Source of the DNA: Caryophanales bacterium UBA1427
GTDB lineage: Bacteria; Bacillota_I; Bacilli_A; ML615J-28; CAG-313
Reading direction: 5' to 3'
Assembly: GCA_002329485.1 (NCBI GenBank)
Contig: DCTZ01000018.1
Span: 1-58,662 of the forward strand
DNA: 58,662 nucleotides
Of the stretch, positions 51,824 through 58,662 are shown one piece after another. The notes beneath the pieces are model-generated. The model was not told the DNA's origin and made no database searches. It saw only the letters and a list, made by a program, of their open reading frames with translations. A program made the position numbers and the translations under genes. Each line of letters starts with the position of its first letter. Position 1 is the stretch's first letter.

Positions 51824-52383
51824 TGTGGATTTATGAAAAGAAATTGCAATATCCCGTCAATATCACGAAACGGGATTTGGCCATGGCCAAAAACATTTTA
51901 ACCCAATACGGGGGGCCCCAAGGAGAACTTGCCGCCGCAATCCGTTATCTCAACCAACGCTACACGATGCCGGACGAATACGGCAAAGCGCTTCTGACCG
52001 ATATCGGAACCGAGGAGCTGGCGCATATCGAAGTGATTGCGGCGATGGTCAACCAACTGACCAAAGGGGCAACCAAAGAAGAAATTCTGGCCGCGGGATT
52101 GGGACCTTATTATTCCAACCACGGACTCGACTTGTTCCCGGAAAACAGTAGCGGCGAACCGTTCACCACCGCTTATATCTCGGCGGTCGGCGATCCGATT
52201 GCCAATATCGAAGAAAACATGGCAGCCGAACAAAAAGCCCGGGCGGTTTACGAAAATCTGATTAACCTTGCGACAAGCGACGAAGTCATCCAACCACTTC
52301 TTTTCTTACGCCAACGGGAGATTATCCATTATCACAGGTTTGCGGAATTGTTGCAACGCTATCAGGAAATGGGGCTTCAGTAG
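51823..52383 (+). CDS. cotJC: CotJC-type manganese catalase-like spore coat protein
   Basis: 186 aa, family length. Opens MWIYEKKLQYPVNI as CotJC does. The dimetal ligands are in GTEELAHIEVI and REIIHYHRF, with further Glu in the ENMAAEQKARAVYE helix. Part of the mother-cell-made coat in Bacillus; homologues are used as spore markers but also occur in some non-sporulating Bacillota. GGAAGGAGG precedes the ATG. Confidence 0.92.
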   Translation: MWIYEKKLQYPVNITKRDLAMAKNILTQYGGPQGELAAAIRYLNQRYTMPDEYGKALLTDIGTEELAHIEVIAAMVNQLTKGATKEEILAAGLGPYYSNHGLDLFPENSSGEPFTTAYISAVGDPIANIEENMAAEQKARAVYENLINLATSDEVIQPLLFLRQREIIHYHRFAELLQRYQEMGLQ

Positions 52384-52386
52384 TTC

Positions 52387-52414
52387 GAAAAAAGGACTGA
52401 GTGTCCTTTTTTTT
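52387..52414 (+). terminator. intrinsic terminator after cotJC
   Basis: AAAAAAGGAC and GTCCTTTTTTTT arms with a 6-nt loop. Confidence 0.85.
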
Positions 52415-52457
52415 ATGGGGCGGGGTGTTTTAAAATATTGGCAAATTTCAAAAACAA

Positions 52458-52486
52458 TTGACAAATTCCCTGAATTAACATATAAT
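52458..52486 (+). promoter_or_regulatory. consensus promoter P1 upstream of ftsZ
   Basis: TTGACA (52458-52463), 17-nt spacer, TATAAT (52481-52486). A terminator-like hairpin follows within 35 nt. Confidence 0.85.
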
Positions 52487-52497
52487 CATGTTGACCG

Positions 52498-52520
52498 AAA
52501 GGGTTAATAAGCCCTTTTTT
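52498..52520 (+). terminator. terminator-like hairpin in the ftsZ leader
   Basis: AAAGGG-TTAATAAG-CCCTTT plus T-run, beginning about 5 nt after the predicted P1 start. It could be an attenuator or the end of a very short RNA. Confidence 0.55.
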
Positions 52521-52562
52521 TGGTAAGAAAAGATTGGTTTTTTATTTTTTCTGTTTATTTAT

Positions 52563-52591
52563 TTGAAAAACACTATCGATAATGATATAAT
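52563..52591 (+). promoter_or_regulatory. promoter P2 of ftsZ
   Basis: TTGAAA (52563-52568), 17-nt spacer, TATAAT (52586-52591), 50 nt before the ATG and downstream of the leader hairpin. Confidence 0.8.
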
Positions 52592-52641
52592 ATACTAAAT
52601 TAGTGTAGTGTGTTTATTACCTAATTGGAAGGAGCAATGCT

Positions 52642-53796
52642 ATGAATTCTCAAGTGAACCAACGCGATGAAGAAATGTTCAGTTCGAGACCGATCTTAAA
52701 AGTGGTTGGCATTGGGGGCGGTGGCGGCAACGCAATCAATCGGATGATTGAAAACGATGTTCGCGGCGTAGAATATATCGCCATCAATACCGATGCGCAA
52801 GTTTTAAGATTGTCGAAGGCAGAAGTGCGAATCCAAATTGGTAAACAAATAACCAAAGGCTTAGGCGCCGGTGCAAATCCGGAAATCGGACGCAGGGCTT
52901 GCGAAGAATCGGAAGCCGAAATTCGCGAAGCTTTGAAAGACGCCGATATGGTCTTTATTACCGCCGGTATGGGCGGAGGAACCGGAACCGGTGCGGCTCC
53001 GGTGGTTGCGCGTTATGCCAAGGAAATGGGCGCTTTGGTTGTCGGCATTGTTACCAAACCATTTGGCTTTGAAGGAAAACGCCGGATGCAACAGGCCCTT
53101 CAAGGCATCGAAGAAATGCGTCCTTATGTCGATACATTGATTATAGTACCTAACGATAAACTCTTGGAAGTCATCGGTAACAATACCACCTATCTCGAAG
53201 CCTTCCGCGAAGCCGACAATGTTTTGCGCCGCGGTGTCCAAGGTATTTCCGAAATCATTTCCCTGCCGGGATTGATTAACGTGGATTTTGCGGACGTCAG
53301 AACGGTTTTGCAAGGTAAAGGCACGGCCTTAATGGGAATCGGCGCTGCGAGCGGTCCAAACCGGGCGGTTGATGCCGCGCGGATTGCCATCAGCAGTCCG
53401 TTGTTGGAAATCGATATTAACGGTGCGACCGATGCGATTGTCCAGATTACCAGCGATGTTGATATTACCATGAAAGAAATCGAAGATGTCATTTCTGAAA
53501 TTAGAAGCGCATCTTCGACCGAAATCGATATTATCCATGGTACGGGATTTAACATGGATTTGCAAGGCGAAGTTGTTGTAACCGTAATTGCGACCGGTTT
53601 CGATACTACCAATAATAAAGCAAAAGAGAAAAAAGAAACCAGCAATGTCGATGACTTGGTTAATTCGGCTCGCCCGAAACCGGTTCAACGCGAATTTGAA
53701 TTTGGCGGAGGGGAAACCACAATTCCGAGTCGCAAAAACGACAATCGTAAATCTGATCCGAAAATTCCGATTTGGTTAAAAAACCGTTTTAAATAA
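52642..53796 (+). CDS. ftsZ: cell division protein FtsZ
   Basis: 384 aa tubulin-like GTPase forming the division ring. VVGIGGGGGNAINRM, the G-box GMGGGTGTGAAP (residues 109-120), and the T7 loop NVDFADVRTVL are intact. A short polar linker leads to a C-terminal peptide KIPIWLKNRF that should bind anchors such as FtsA or SepF. ftsA and divIB are not adjacent. GGAAGGAG precedes the ATG. It has its own promoters, separated from murB by the cotJ module. Confidence 0.97.
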   Translation: MNSQVNQRDEEMFSSRPILKVVGIGGGGGNAINRMIENDVRGVEYIAINTDAQVLRLSKAEVRIQIGKQITKGLGAGANPEIGRRACEESEAEIREALKDADMVFITAGMGGGTGTGAAPVVARYAKEMGALVVGIVTKPFGFEGKRRMQQALQGIEEMRPYVDTLIIVPNDKLLEVIGNNTTYLEAFREADNVLRRGVQGISEIISLPGLINVDFADVRTVLQGKGTALMGIGAASGPNRAVDAARIAISSPLLEIDINGATDAIVQITSDVDITMKEIEDVISEIRSASSTEIDIIHGTGFNMDLQGEVVVTVIATGFDTTNNKAKEKKETSNVDDLVNSARPKPVQREFEFGGGETTIPSRKNDNRKSDPKIPIWLKNRFK

Positions 53797-53810
53797 GAAA
53801 ATATGCGAAT

Positions 53811-53836
53811 AGAGCCCTCCTTTCTCCGAGGGCTCT
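53811..53836 (+). terminator. hairpin after ftsZ lacking a T-run
   Basis: AGAGCCCTC and GAGGGCTCT form a strong 9-bp stem, extendable with flanking ATGCG/TGCGT, but followed by TATGCG instead of a U-run. Confidence 0.5.
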
Positions 53837-53880
53837 TATGCGTGTTAAGGCAGGTTTTATGCTCCTTACTTAAAATTGTC

Positions 53881-53909
53881 TTGCAATATGTGAGTCATTT
53901 TGATATAAT
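53881..53909 (+). promoter_or_regulatory. promoter of the YwaF-ABC operon
   Basis: TTGCAA (53881-53886), 17-nt spacer, TATAAT (53904-53909). Confidence 0.8.
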
Positions 53910-53974
53910 ATTGTGAAAAAGCGCCAATAAAATCGACTTTTTTGTTGTTTTATTAAAAGGAGGGTTGATGCCCG

Positions 53975-56149
53975 ATGATTTTTGCACTTGCGTTAATACC
54001 CCTTTTTCTTTTTTCCGGCTTTTACATTGGATTTAAGAAACCGAAATACGCAGCACTCAGTTTGAAAATAGGTGCGGGAATCCTGGCGATTATTTATTTT
54101 TTTCGTTTATTTTCGCTTGATTATTTTGAAGAATTATCAAATGCCAAAACTGTCATACCTCATTCTTTTCTTCGTATCTTATATGTTCTCCTAAGAGCCT
54201 ACACTTCAGGAACGATTCTTGTCACCCTTGTTACTCCCTTCTTTAATAATAGAACTTTTTCTCTCATTTTAAGTCGATTTGTGCCGATTGTGGCGATAAT
54301 CAATTTTATTCTGATAAAACTAAACGGACAAGCCTTTTTGGGTCCGAGTTTCAGTTGGGCAAATTTACGGATGTTCCAATTCGGTTTGGAACAAGGTCTG
54401 CTCTTAAGCATAGGGTGTTTAGCGTTTTTAACTTACAGGTTTGAAAAAGAAGATTTAACGGCTAAAAGAATAGCCAAAGCTTTCGGGATTTTCAGTTTAA
54501 CAACTCTCCTTGTTATGCCGCTTTTTACCTTCAGAGGTATTTTCGGTCCGCTCGGCCAAACTCCCAAAGATTTCAATCTTTTGCATCGGATGGTCCTATA
54601 TTTTTGCTTTTTGGCACCGGCGGTACTATATATTGTCTTCCGTTCCAAACCGTACGAAGACCGTTATTTGTTGACGGTGTTGATTGCGGTGGCGGGAATT
54701 TTCACTTATTTCAACAATTACGAATTTGCCAGTTTTACCATCCTTACCAAATGGCCTTTGCATCTGTGCAATACCGCAATCCTCTTGATGTTCATTGCCT
54801 TTGTTTTTCGCAGCAAAACTTTCTTTTATTTCAACTACTTCATCAATGTAATCGGAGCGTTGATTGCCTTGGTTATTCCCAGTATCTCCAGTGACTTTTT
54901 TTCCGTCACTAGCATGCACTACTGGATTAACCACTTTTATGCCTTCATGCTACCGCTTTTAGGGGTTGCTTTGCATATTTTCCCAAGACCGAACTTCAAA
55001 TTGATTACCACCTCCATCGGCGTCTTCAGTATTTACTTCGTCGTGGTGGCTTTTATCAACAGTTGGTTTTACAATTACGATAAAGGGGTCAATTACTTTT
55101 TCTTAAACGACGACTTTTTGGCCAAAAAGTTTGGGATTTTGAAAACCTTAAGGTTTAACGGAATCTATGATATTCCGATGGGAAACTTAACGTTTAGGGT
55201 TTATCCGTGGTATTGGTTGGGTATTTATATCGGCTTTATCTTTTTGACCTTCGCCACGTGGTTCGTATATGACGCTTTATACAAAGTCAGCGACCATCAT
55301 TACGACTGGCATGTCCGAAAAGTCCGCCAAAAGTTAATCGGCGCAGGTGCAATCAGTTTAAGCATTGAGGAGATTTATGCCATGCAGGAAGTTAACAGTT
55401 CCATCAAAATCAGCCATTTTTCCAAAATCTACGGCAAGAACAAAACCAAAGCGGTCGATGATTTCAGTCTCGAAGTCCATCAGGGCGAAATCTTCGGTTT
55501 CCTGGGCCATAACGGCGCCGGAAAAAGCACCGTCATTAAGAGTTTGGTCGGAATCCAATCGATTACCGAAGGAACTATTGAAGTGTGCGGTTTCGACATT
55601 CAGAAAAACCCGCTTCAGGCCAAACTCATGATCGGTTATGTGCCCGATAATCATGCGGTATACGAACGGCTTACCGGCCGAGAATATGTCAGCTATATCG
55701 CCGATTTGTTTTTGGTTTCCACCGAAGACCGAAAGACGCGTCTCGAAAAATATGCCAAAATGTTCGGCTTGGAAGAAGCCCTCGATAAGCAAATCAAAAC
55801 CTATTCCCACGGGATGAAACAAAAAATCTCGGTTATCGCATCGCTAATTCATAATCCGAAAGTTTGGGTGCTCGACGAACCGTTGACCGGACTTGATCCG
55901 ACGAGCGCTTATCAAATCAAGGAGTGCATGAAAGAACATGCCAAAGCCGGGAATATCGTTTTCTTCTCGAGCCACGTTATCGAAGTCGTGGAAAATATCT
56001 GCGACCGGATTGCGGTCATCAAAAAAGGCCATCTCGTGACGATCGAAAGTATCCGGGATTTAAAAGCCCGGGGCATTTCGCTCGAATCGATTTACCTGAA
56101 ATATGTCGGCGATATCAACCTTTTAGAAGGTGAACCGAATGTTTCATAG
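53975..56149 (+). CDS. YwaF/TMEM164-like membrane domain fused to an ABC ATPase
   Basis: 724 aa. Residues 1-470 contain a dozen or so membrane helices. The part from about 215 to 360 carries the YwaF/TMEM164 (TIGR02206-type) marks: WPLHLCNT with His263 and Cys265, and HYWINHFYAFMLPL with His315 and His320. Residues about 478-710 are an ABC ATPase: Walker A GHNGAGKST (about 511-519), signature YSHGMKQKISV (variant of LSGGQ), Walker B VWVLDEP, and the H-loop SSHVIEV. The eukaryotic TMEM164 is reported as a Cys-dependent acyltransferase for ether phospholipids; whether this domain acts so is unknown. Such a fusion is new to me. ATG 53975 follows AAAGGAGGG. Confidence 0.85.
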   Translation: MIFALALIPLFLFSGFYIGFKKPKYAALSLKIGAGILAIIYFFRLFSLDYFEELSNAKTVIPHSFLRILYVLLRAYTSGTILVTLVTPFFNNRTFSLILSRFVPIVAIINFILIKLNGQAFLGPSFSWANLRMFQFGLEQGLLLSIGCLAFLTYRFEKEDLTAKRIAKAFGIFSLTTLLVMPLFTFRGIFGPLGQTPKDFNLLHRMVLYFCFLAPAVLYIVFRSKPYEDRYLLTVLIAVAGIFTYFNNYEFASFTILTKWPLHLCNTAILLMFIAFVFRSKTFFYFNYFINVIGALIALVIPSISSDFFSVTSMHYWINHFYAFMLPLLGVALHIFPRPNFKLITTSIGVFSIYFVVVAFINSWFYNYDKGVNYFFLNDDFLAKKFGILKTLRFNGIYDIPMGNLTFRVYPWYWLGIYIGFIFLTFATWFVYDALYKVSDHHYDWHVRKVRQKLIGAGAISLSIEEIYAMQEVNSSIKISHFSKIYGKNKTKAVDDFSLEVHQGEIFGFLGHNGAGKSTVIKSLVGIQSITEGTIEVCGFDIQKNPLQAKLMIGYVPDNHAVYERLTGREYVSYIADLFLVSTEDRKTRLEKYAKMFGLEEALDKQIKTYSHGMKQKISVIASLIHNPKVWVLDEPLTGLDPTSAYQIKECMKEHAKAGNIVFFSSHVIEVVENICDRIAVIKKGHLVTIESIRDLKARGISLESIYLKYVGDINLLEGEPNVS

Positions 56150-57782
56150 GTTGAAAACCCTTGTTGCCATGCAGCTGGCCAATCGCTTGGCTTTCTCGAT
56201 TAAACGCAATAAAGGCCGGGTGATTGCGGGGATTGCGGTTAAGGTCACGCTCTTTTTTGGGTTGATTTTCCTGATCGCGATGCTGATTCCGACGTTTCAG
56301 GGTTTAACTTACATTACCGTAAATACGACCCTTTTGCAGGCGATTCTCTTTTTTACCCAAATCTTTGCGATAATCGCCTGTACTATCGGTTTAATGAATA
56401 CTTTGTACACGAGCAAGGACAACGCTATTCTTTTGGCGCTTCCCGCCAGGCACAGCGAAATATTTGTCTCGAAGCTGATTGTTTATTATTACTTCGAATT
56501 CCGGAAAAATCTTTTATTGTTGCTGCCGCTCTTTTTGGGATACGGTTTGCACTTCCGTCAATTGTACGGCTTTGATTTTGCTTTCATTGCCAAAGTCTTT
56601 TTGATGGCGGTAATTATTCCGTTGTTTCCGGTTTTAATCGGCGCGGTGTTATCCATTCCCCTTGTCTTTATCGTTAACTATCTCAAGCGCCATCCGTTCC
56701 TAAACGCTTTGGTTGTCGGAATTTTGATGTTTTTCGCCTTTTTAGGAATCAGTTCCTTAGTCAGCATCATTACCCAAAAAGAACATTTGCGTTTGGACGC
56801 TTTTATCGAGATCCTGCGTAACGGGGTAAAAGACGGGATACCGCTCTTTAACAAATGGTCGCTTTTCTACGGCAACATCAACAATTTTATCTTCAGCGGA
56901 AACCAAATGGGTGTGCTTTTCGGTAATTTGGGTATTGTTTTGGGTGTTCTTGCGGGACTGCTGGCGCTCGTCTTTACGCTCTCGATTTGGACTTACTTCC
57001 GGCTTACGGCATTTACGTTCGAACAGGCTAAGACCAATCGGTACCATTCCCAAATGAAGCAGTCTTCCAATACCTACTTTACCTTTCTCAAGAAAGAAAT
57101 CAAATCGCTTTTTCGCAGCAGCGATCAATTGATTGCCCAATTCTTTTCGCTGCTTCTGCTTCCCTTTTTGCTTTACATCCTGAACCTGATTTTCCTCAGT
57201 TTAAAAATCAGCCCGTTTGGCGCTAAAATCGTCGTGGGTGTCAATATCTGTATCGGACTCCTTCTCCTTACCACGGCCAACACAACCAGCGCTACGGCTT
57301 TAACCAGAGAGGGAACGGAGTTTTACTTGTTGAAAACGGCCCCGACCAATTTGAAAAACATTACTTGGGCTAAACTGACGATTAACTTTGCCGCTTCGAT
57401 TTTGGTAATTCTAGCCACGATGATTGCGCTCCTAAAGGTTCATGTCTTCAGTAGCGGCATCGCTCTGATGATCGGATTAGTTTTTTTGCTGTTTAATTCC
57501 GGTCATATCCTTTGGTCTTATGAGCTTGATTTACTGAATCCGAAGTTTATGGAATATGCCAATTCCCAATCCATCGACGATAATCCCAATGCCACCAAGT
57601 CCATTTTAATCGGAACGGTGCTGTCTTTGGGAGTCTGTGCGATTACGATTGCCATGTTGTTTGAAAATGTGGTGACCGGCTGGATTCGGCTGATTTTGCT
57701 TGCGGCGGCTTTTTTCGGCATCAGACTGTATATGCTTTTAAGCAAAAGCAAGCTGTACTTTAACGAAATCGGGGAGGAATAA
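56139..57782 (+). CDS. ABC exporter-type permease
   Basis: 547 aa with about 12 hydrophobic segments and no ATPase motif. Features such as GLMNTLYTSKDNAILLALPARHSEIFVSKLI and TREGTEFYLLKTAPTNLKNI (coupling helices recurring about 300 residues apart) match large exporter permeases paired with ABC-2 type ATPases. Overlap of 11 nt with the fused ATPase gene implies they form one transporter. ATG 56139 is chosen for AAGGTGA 6 nt upstream. Substrate unknown. Confidence 0.85.
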   Translation: MFHRLKTLVAMQLANRLAFSIKRNKGRVIAGIAVKVTLFFGLIFLIAMLIPTFQGLTYITVNTTLLQAILFFTQIFAIIACTIGLMNTLYTSKDNAILLALPARHSEIFVSKLIVYYYFEFRKNLLLLLPLFLGYGLHFRQLYGFDFAFIAKVFLMAVIIPLFPVLIGAVLSIPLVFIVNYLKRHPFLNALVVGILMFFAFLGISSLVSIITQKEHLRLDAFIEILRNGVKDGIPLFNKWSLFYGNINNFIFSGNQMGVLFGNLGIVLGVLAGLLALVFTLSIWTYFRLTAFTFEQAKTNRYHSQMKQSSNTYFTFLKKEIKSLFRSSDQLIAQFFSLLLLPFLLYILNLIFLSLKISPFGAKIVVGVNICIGLLLLTTANTTSATALTREGTEFYLLKTAPTNLKNITWAKLTINFAASILVILATMIALLKVHVFSSGIALMIGLVFLLFNSGHILWSYELDLLNPKFMEYANSQSIDDNPNATKSILIGTVLSLGVCAITIAMLFENVVTGWIRLILLAAAFFGIRLYMLLSKSKLYFNEIGEE

Positions 57783-57785
57783 AGC

Positions 57786-58202
57786 ATGAACAAAAAGTTA
57801 GTCATCTTTATCGTGACCATTGTCGTTATCCTTTCGGTGACGTTTGTAGCGGTGTTTGGGAGCGAGTCGTTCGGAAAATACCATAAAATCAAAATGGATA
57901 CCATTTTCTTTATGAAAAATGACGGCACGCCGTATGCCAACAATGATACCGTCGTCAAACCTTTGGGTCAGGAAGAAATCATCCTCAAATGGGGGTATAC
58001 TCCCGATAATGCGGATGTGGAAATTTCGGACATCAAAGTGGAAAGCAACAAACCGAATGATGTTAAAGTCAAATTGGACGGCGACAAAATCGTCATTACT
58101 TTCATCAATGATGTGGATGTAAAAATTTCCCTCGAATGTTTCGAATACGGCCGGAAAGCTTTCATTACTTTCATGAAATACAACAATCAGGATGCGTGGT
58201 AA
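57786..58202 (+). CDS. small exported/anchored protein of the ABC operon
   Basis: 138 aa. One N-terminal membrane helix (LVIFIVTIVVILSVTFVAVF) is followed by about 110 beta-rich residues (ILKWGYTPDNADVEISDIKVESNKPNDVKVKLDGDKIVITF), resembling a bacterial Ig-like fold. It starts 3 nt after the permease stop with GGGGAGG upstream, so it is part of the same operon and may be an extracellular subunit. No family recognised. Confidence 0.7.
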   Translation: MNKKLVIFIVTIVVILSVTFVAVFGSESFGKYHKIKMDTIFFMKNDGTPYANNDTVVKPLGQEEIILKWGYTPDNADVEISDIKVESNKPNDVKVKLDGDKIVITFINDVDVKISLECFEYGRKAFITFMKYNNQDAW

Positions 58203-58214
58203 TCAATCAGGGTT

Positions 58215-58236
58215 ATCACACAAGTTTTTGTGTGAT
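58215..58236 (+). terminator. hairpin after the ABC operon
   Basis: ATCACACAA and TTGTGTGAT arms; no proper T-run follows directly, so it may be a weak terminator or a processing site. Confidence 0.4.
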
Positions 58237-58303
58237 TATATAAAACGTTACTTTTTATTGCTTCAAAAAACAAATTTATTATGAGATTAAAAGGAGAAAA
58301 GTT

Positions 58304-58662
58304 ATGAATCTTTTAAAAAAGTTTCCCAAATTGGGTGCTGTACTGATTGTCGGTTTTTTCGCAGCCTTTTTGGTAAGTTGCGAAGTGGAATTGACCGATC
58401 CGGAAGTGATTAAATCCGTTCGTTATACCGGCGTTACCATTAATGCTCCGGAAAAATCCATCGTAACCATCGAAGAAGGCGAAGATATCGTAAAAGTCAT
58501 TACTCAAGACGGGGTTACCAAAGTCGCATTTTTGGAACCAGGAAACGCTAAAATCAAAATCAGAGAAAAAACCAAAGTAACAATTCACGAAATCGAAATC
58601 ATCAAACAAATCACCAGCTTCGGTTTTGGCGAAAACCTTACCGGTTATTTAAACGGTAATCT
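58304..58662 (+). CDS. lipoprotein, truncated by the window end
   Basis: At least 119 aa, no stop before the window edge. Start ATG follows AAGGAG. A hydrophobic signal segment (AVLIVGFFAAFLVSC) ends in a lipobox cysteine near residue 26. The mature part is lysine/glutamate-rich and beta-like (YTGVTINAPEKSIVTIEEGE; KIKIREKTKVTIHEIEI) and then reads SFGFGENLTGYLNG. No family recognised. It could belong with the preceding ABC operon, although a hairpin and about 100 nt lie between. Confidence 0.75.
   Translation, partial: MNLLKKFPKLGAVLIVGFFAAFLVSCEVELTDPEVIKSVRYTGVTINAPEKSIVTIEEGEDIVKVITQDGVTKVAFLEPGNAKIKIREKTKVTIHEIEIIKQITSFGFGENLTGYLNGN

Overview
The window reads as chromosome of a walled, low-to-moderate-GC member of the Bacillota, most likely a deep-branching Bacilli/Erysipelotrichia-type lineage near the wall-less Mollicutes. 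The evidence is gene content. There are MurB, MurG, FtsW and FtsZ, spore-associated families (CotJA/B, CotJC, YtfJ/GerW, a SpoIID-domain protein), a Gram-positive style DnaE, split GcvPA/GcvPB subunits, and many lipobox lipoproteins carrying atrophied-Ig-like domains. TGA is used as a normal stop (tgt, murG, murB, lplA and others), so the code is the standard bacterial one, not Mycoplasma code 4. No tRNA, rRNA, CRISPR array, insertion sequence or prophage is visible. The genus assignment is inference only.

Layout. 1-2.2 kb: a YdcF-like protein, a DEDDh exonuclease and a decayed InlB-repeat protein. 2.4-8.9 kb (minus strand): one tight operon lplA-gcvT-gcvH-gcvPA-gcvPB-lpdA, i.e. the complete glycine cleavage system plus the ligase that lipoylates GcvH. 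9.0-11.2 kb: SpoIID-domain lipoprotein. 11.5-16.6 kb: an XRE-cupin regulator followed by potABCD (polyamine uptake). 16.7-25.3 kb: CorA, an amidase lipoprotein, PsuG, a glycerophosphodiesterase with an overlapping dead paralogue, a GNAT enzyme and an endonuclease I lipoprotein. 25.5-31.4 kb: DUF960 protein, PatB/MalY-type C-S lyase, a three-part YidD fusion, the ytfI-like/ytfJ pair, an Smr protein and an HI0933-family flavoprotein. 31.4-37.8 kb: a degenerate YtxK-like protein with ackA, then two tandem paralogous membrane-anchored surface proteins. 37.9-44.9 kb: dnaE-ROK kinase-phosphosugar mutase-pgi. 45-47.8 kb: a divergent queuosine-salvage pair (transporter and tgt) and a lipoprotein. 48.3-53.8 kb: ftsW-murG-murB, then a cotJ spore-coat module, then ftsZ. 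53.9 kb to the end: an ABC system whose ATPase is fused to a YwaF/TMEM164-like membrane domain, its permease, a small exported protein and a truncated lipoprotein.

How the genes work together. Sugar phosphate metabolism (ROK kinase, mutase, Pgi), acetate kinase and the glycine cleavage system suggest a fermentative organism that can use glycine. Surface nuclease, amidase, glycerophosphodiesterase, pseudouridine-phosphate glycosidase and queuosine-base salvage suggest scavenging of nucleic acid, wall and lipid debris. Spore-coat and germination-linked families suggest sporulation or relics of it.

The most unusual items are the YwaF/TMEM164-ABC ATPase fusion, the YidD-unknown-kinase fusion, the cotJ module sitting inside the division/cell-wall cluster with CotJA and CotJB fused, the active/inactive GDPD pair, and a promoter-terminator pair ahead of ftsZ that would make an RNA of only about 30 nt.
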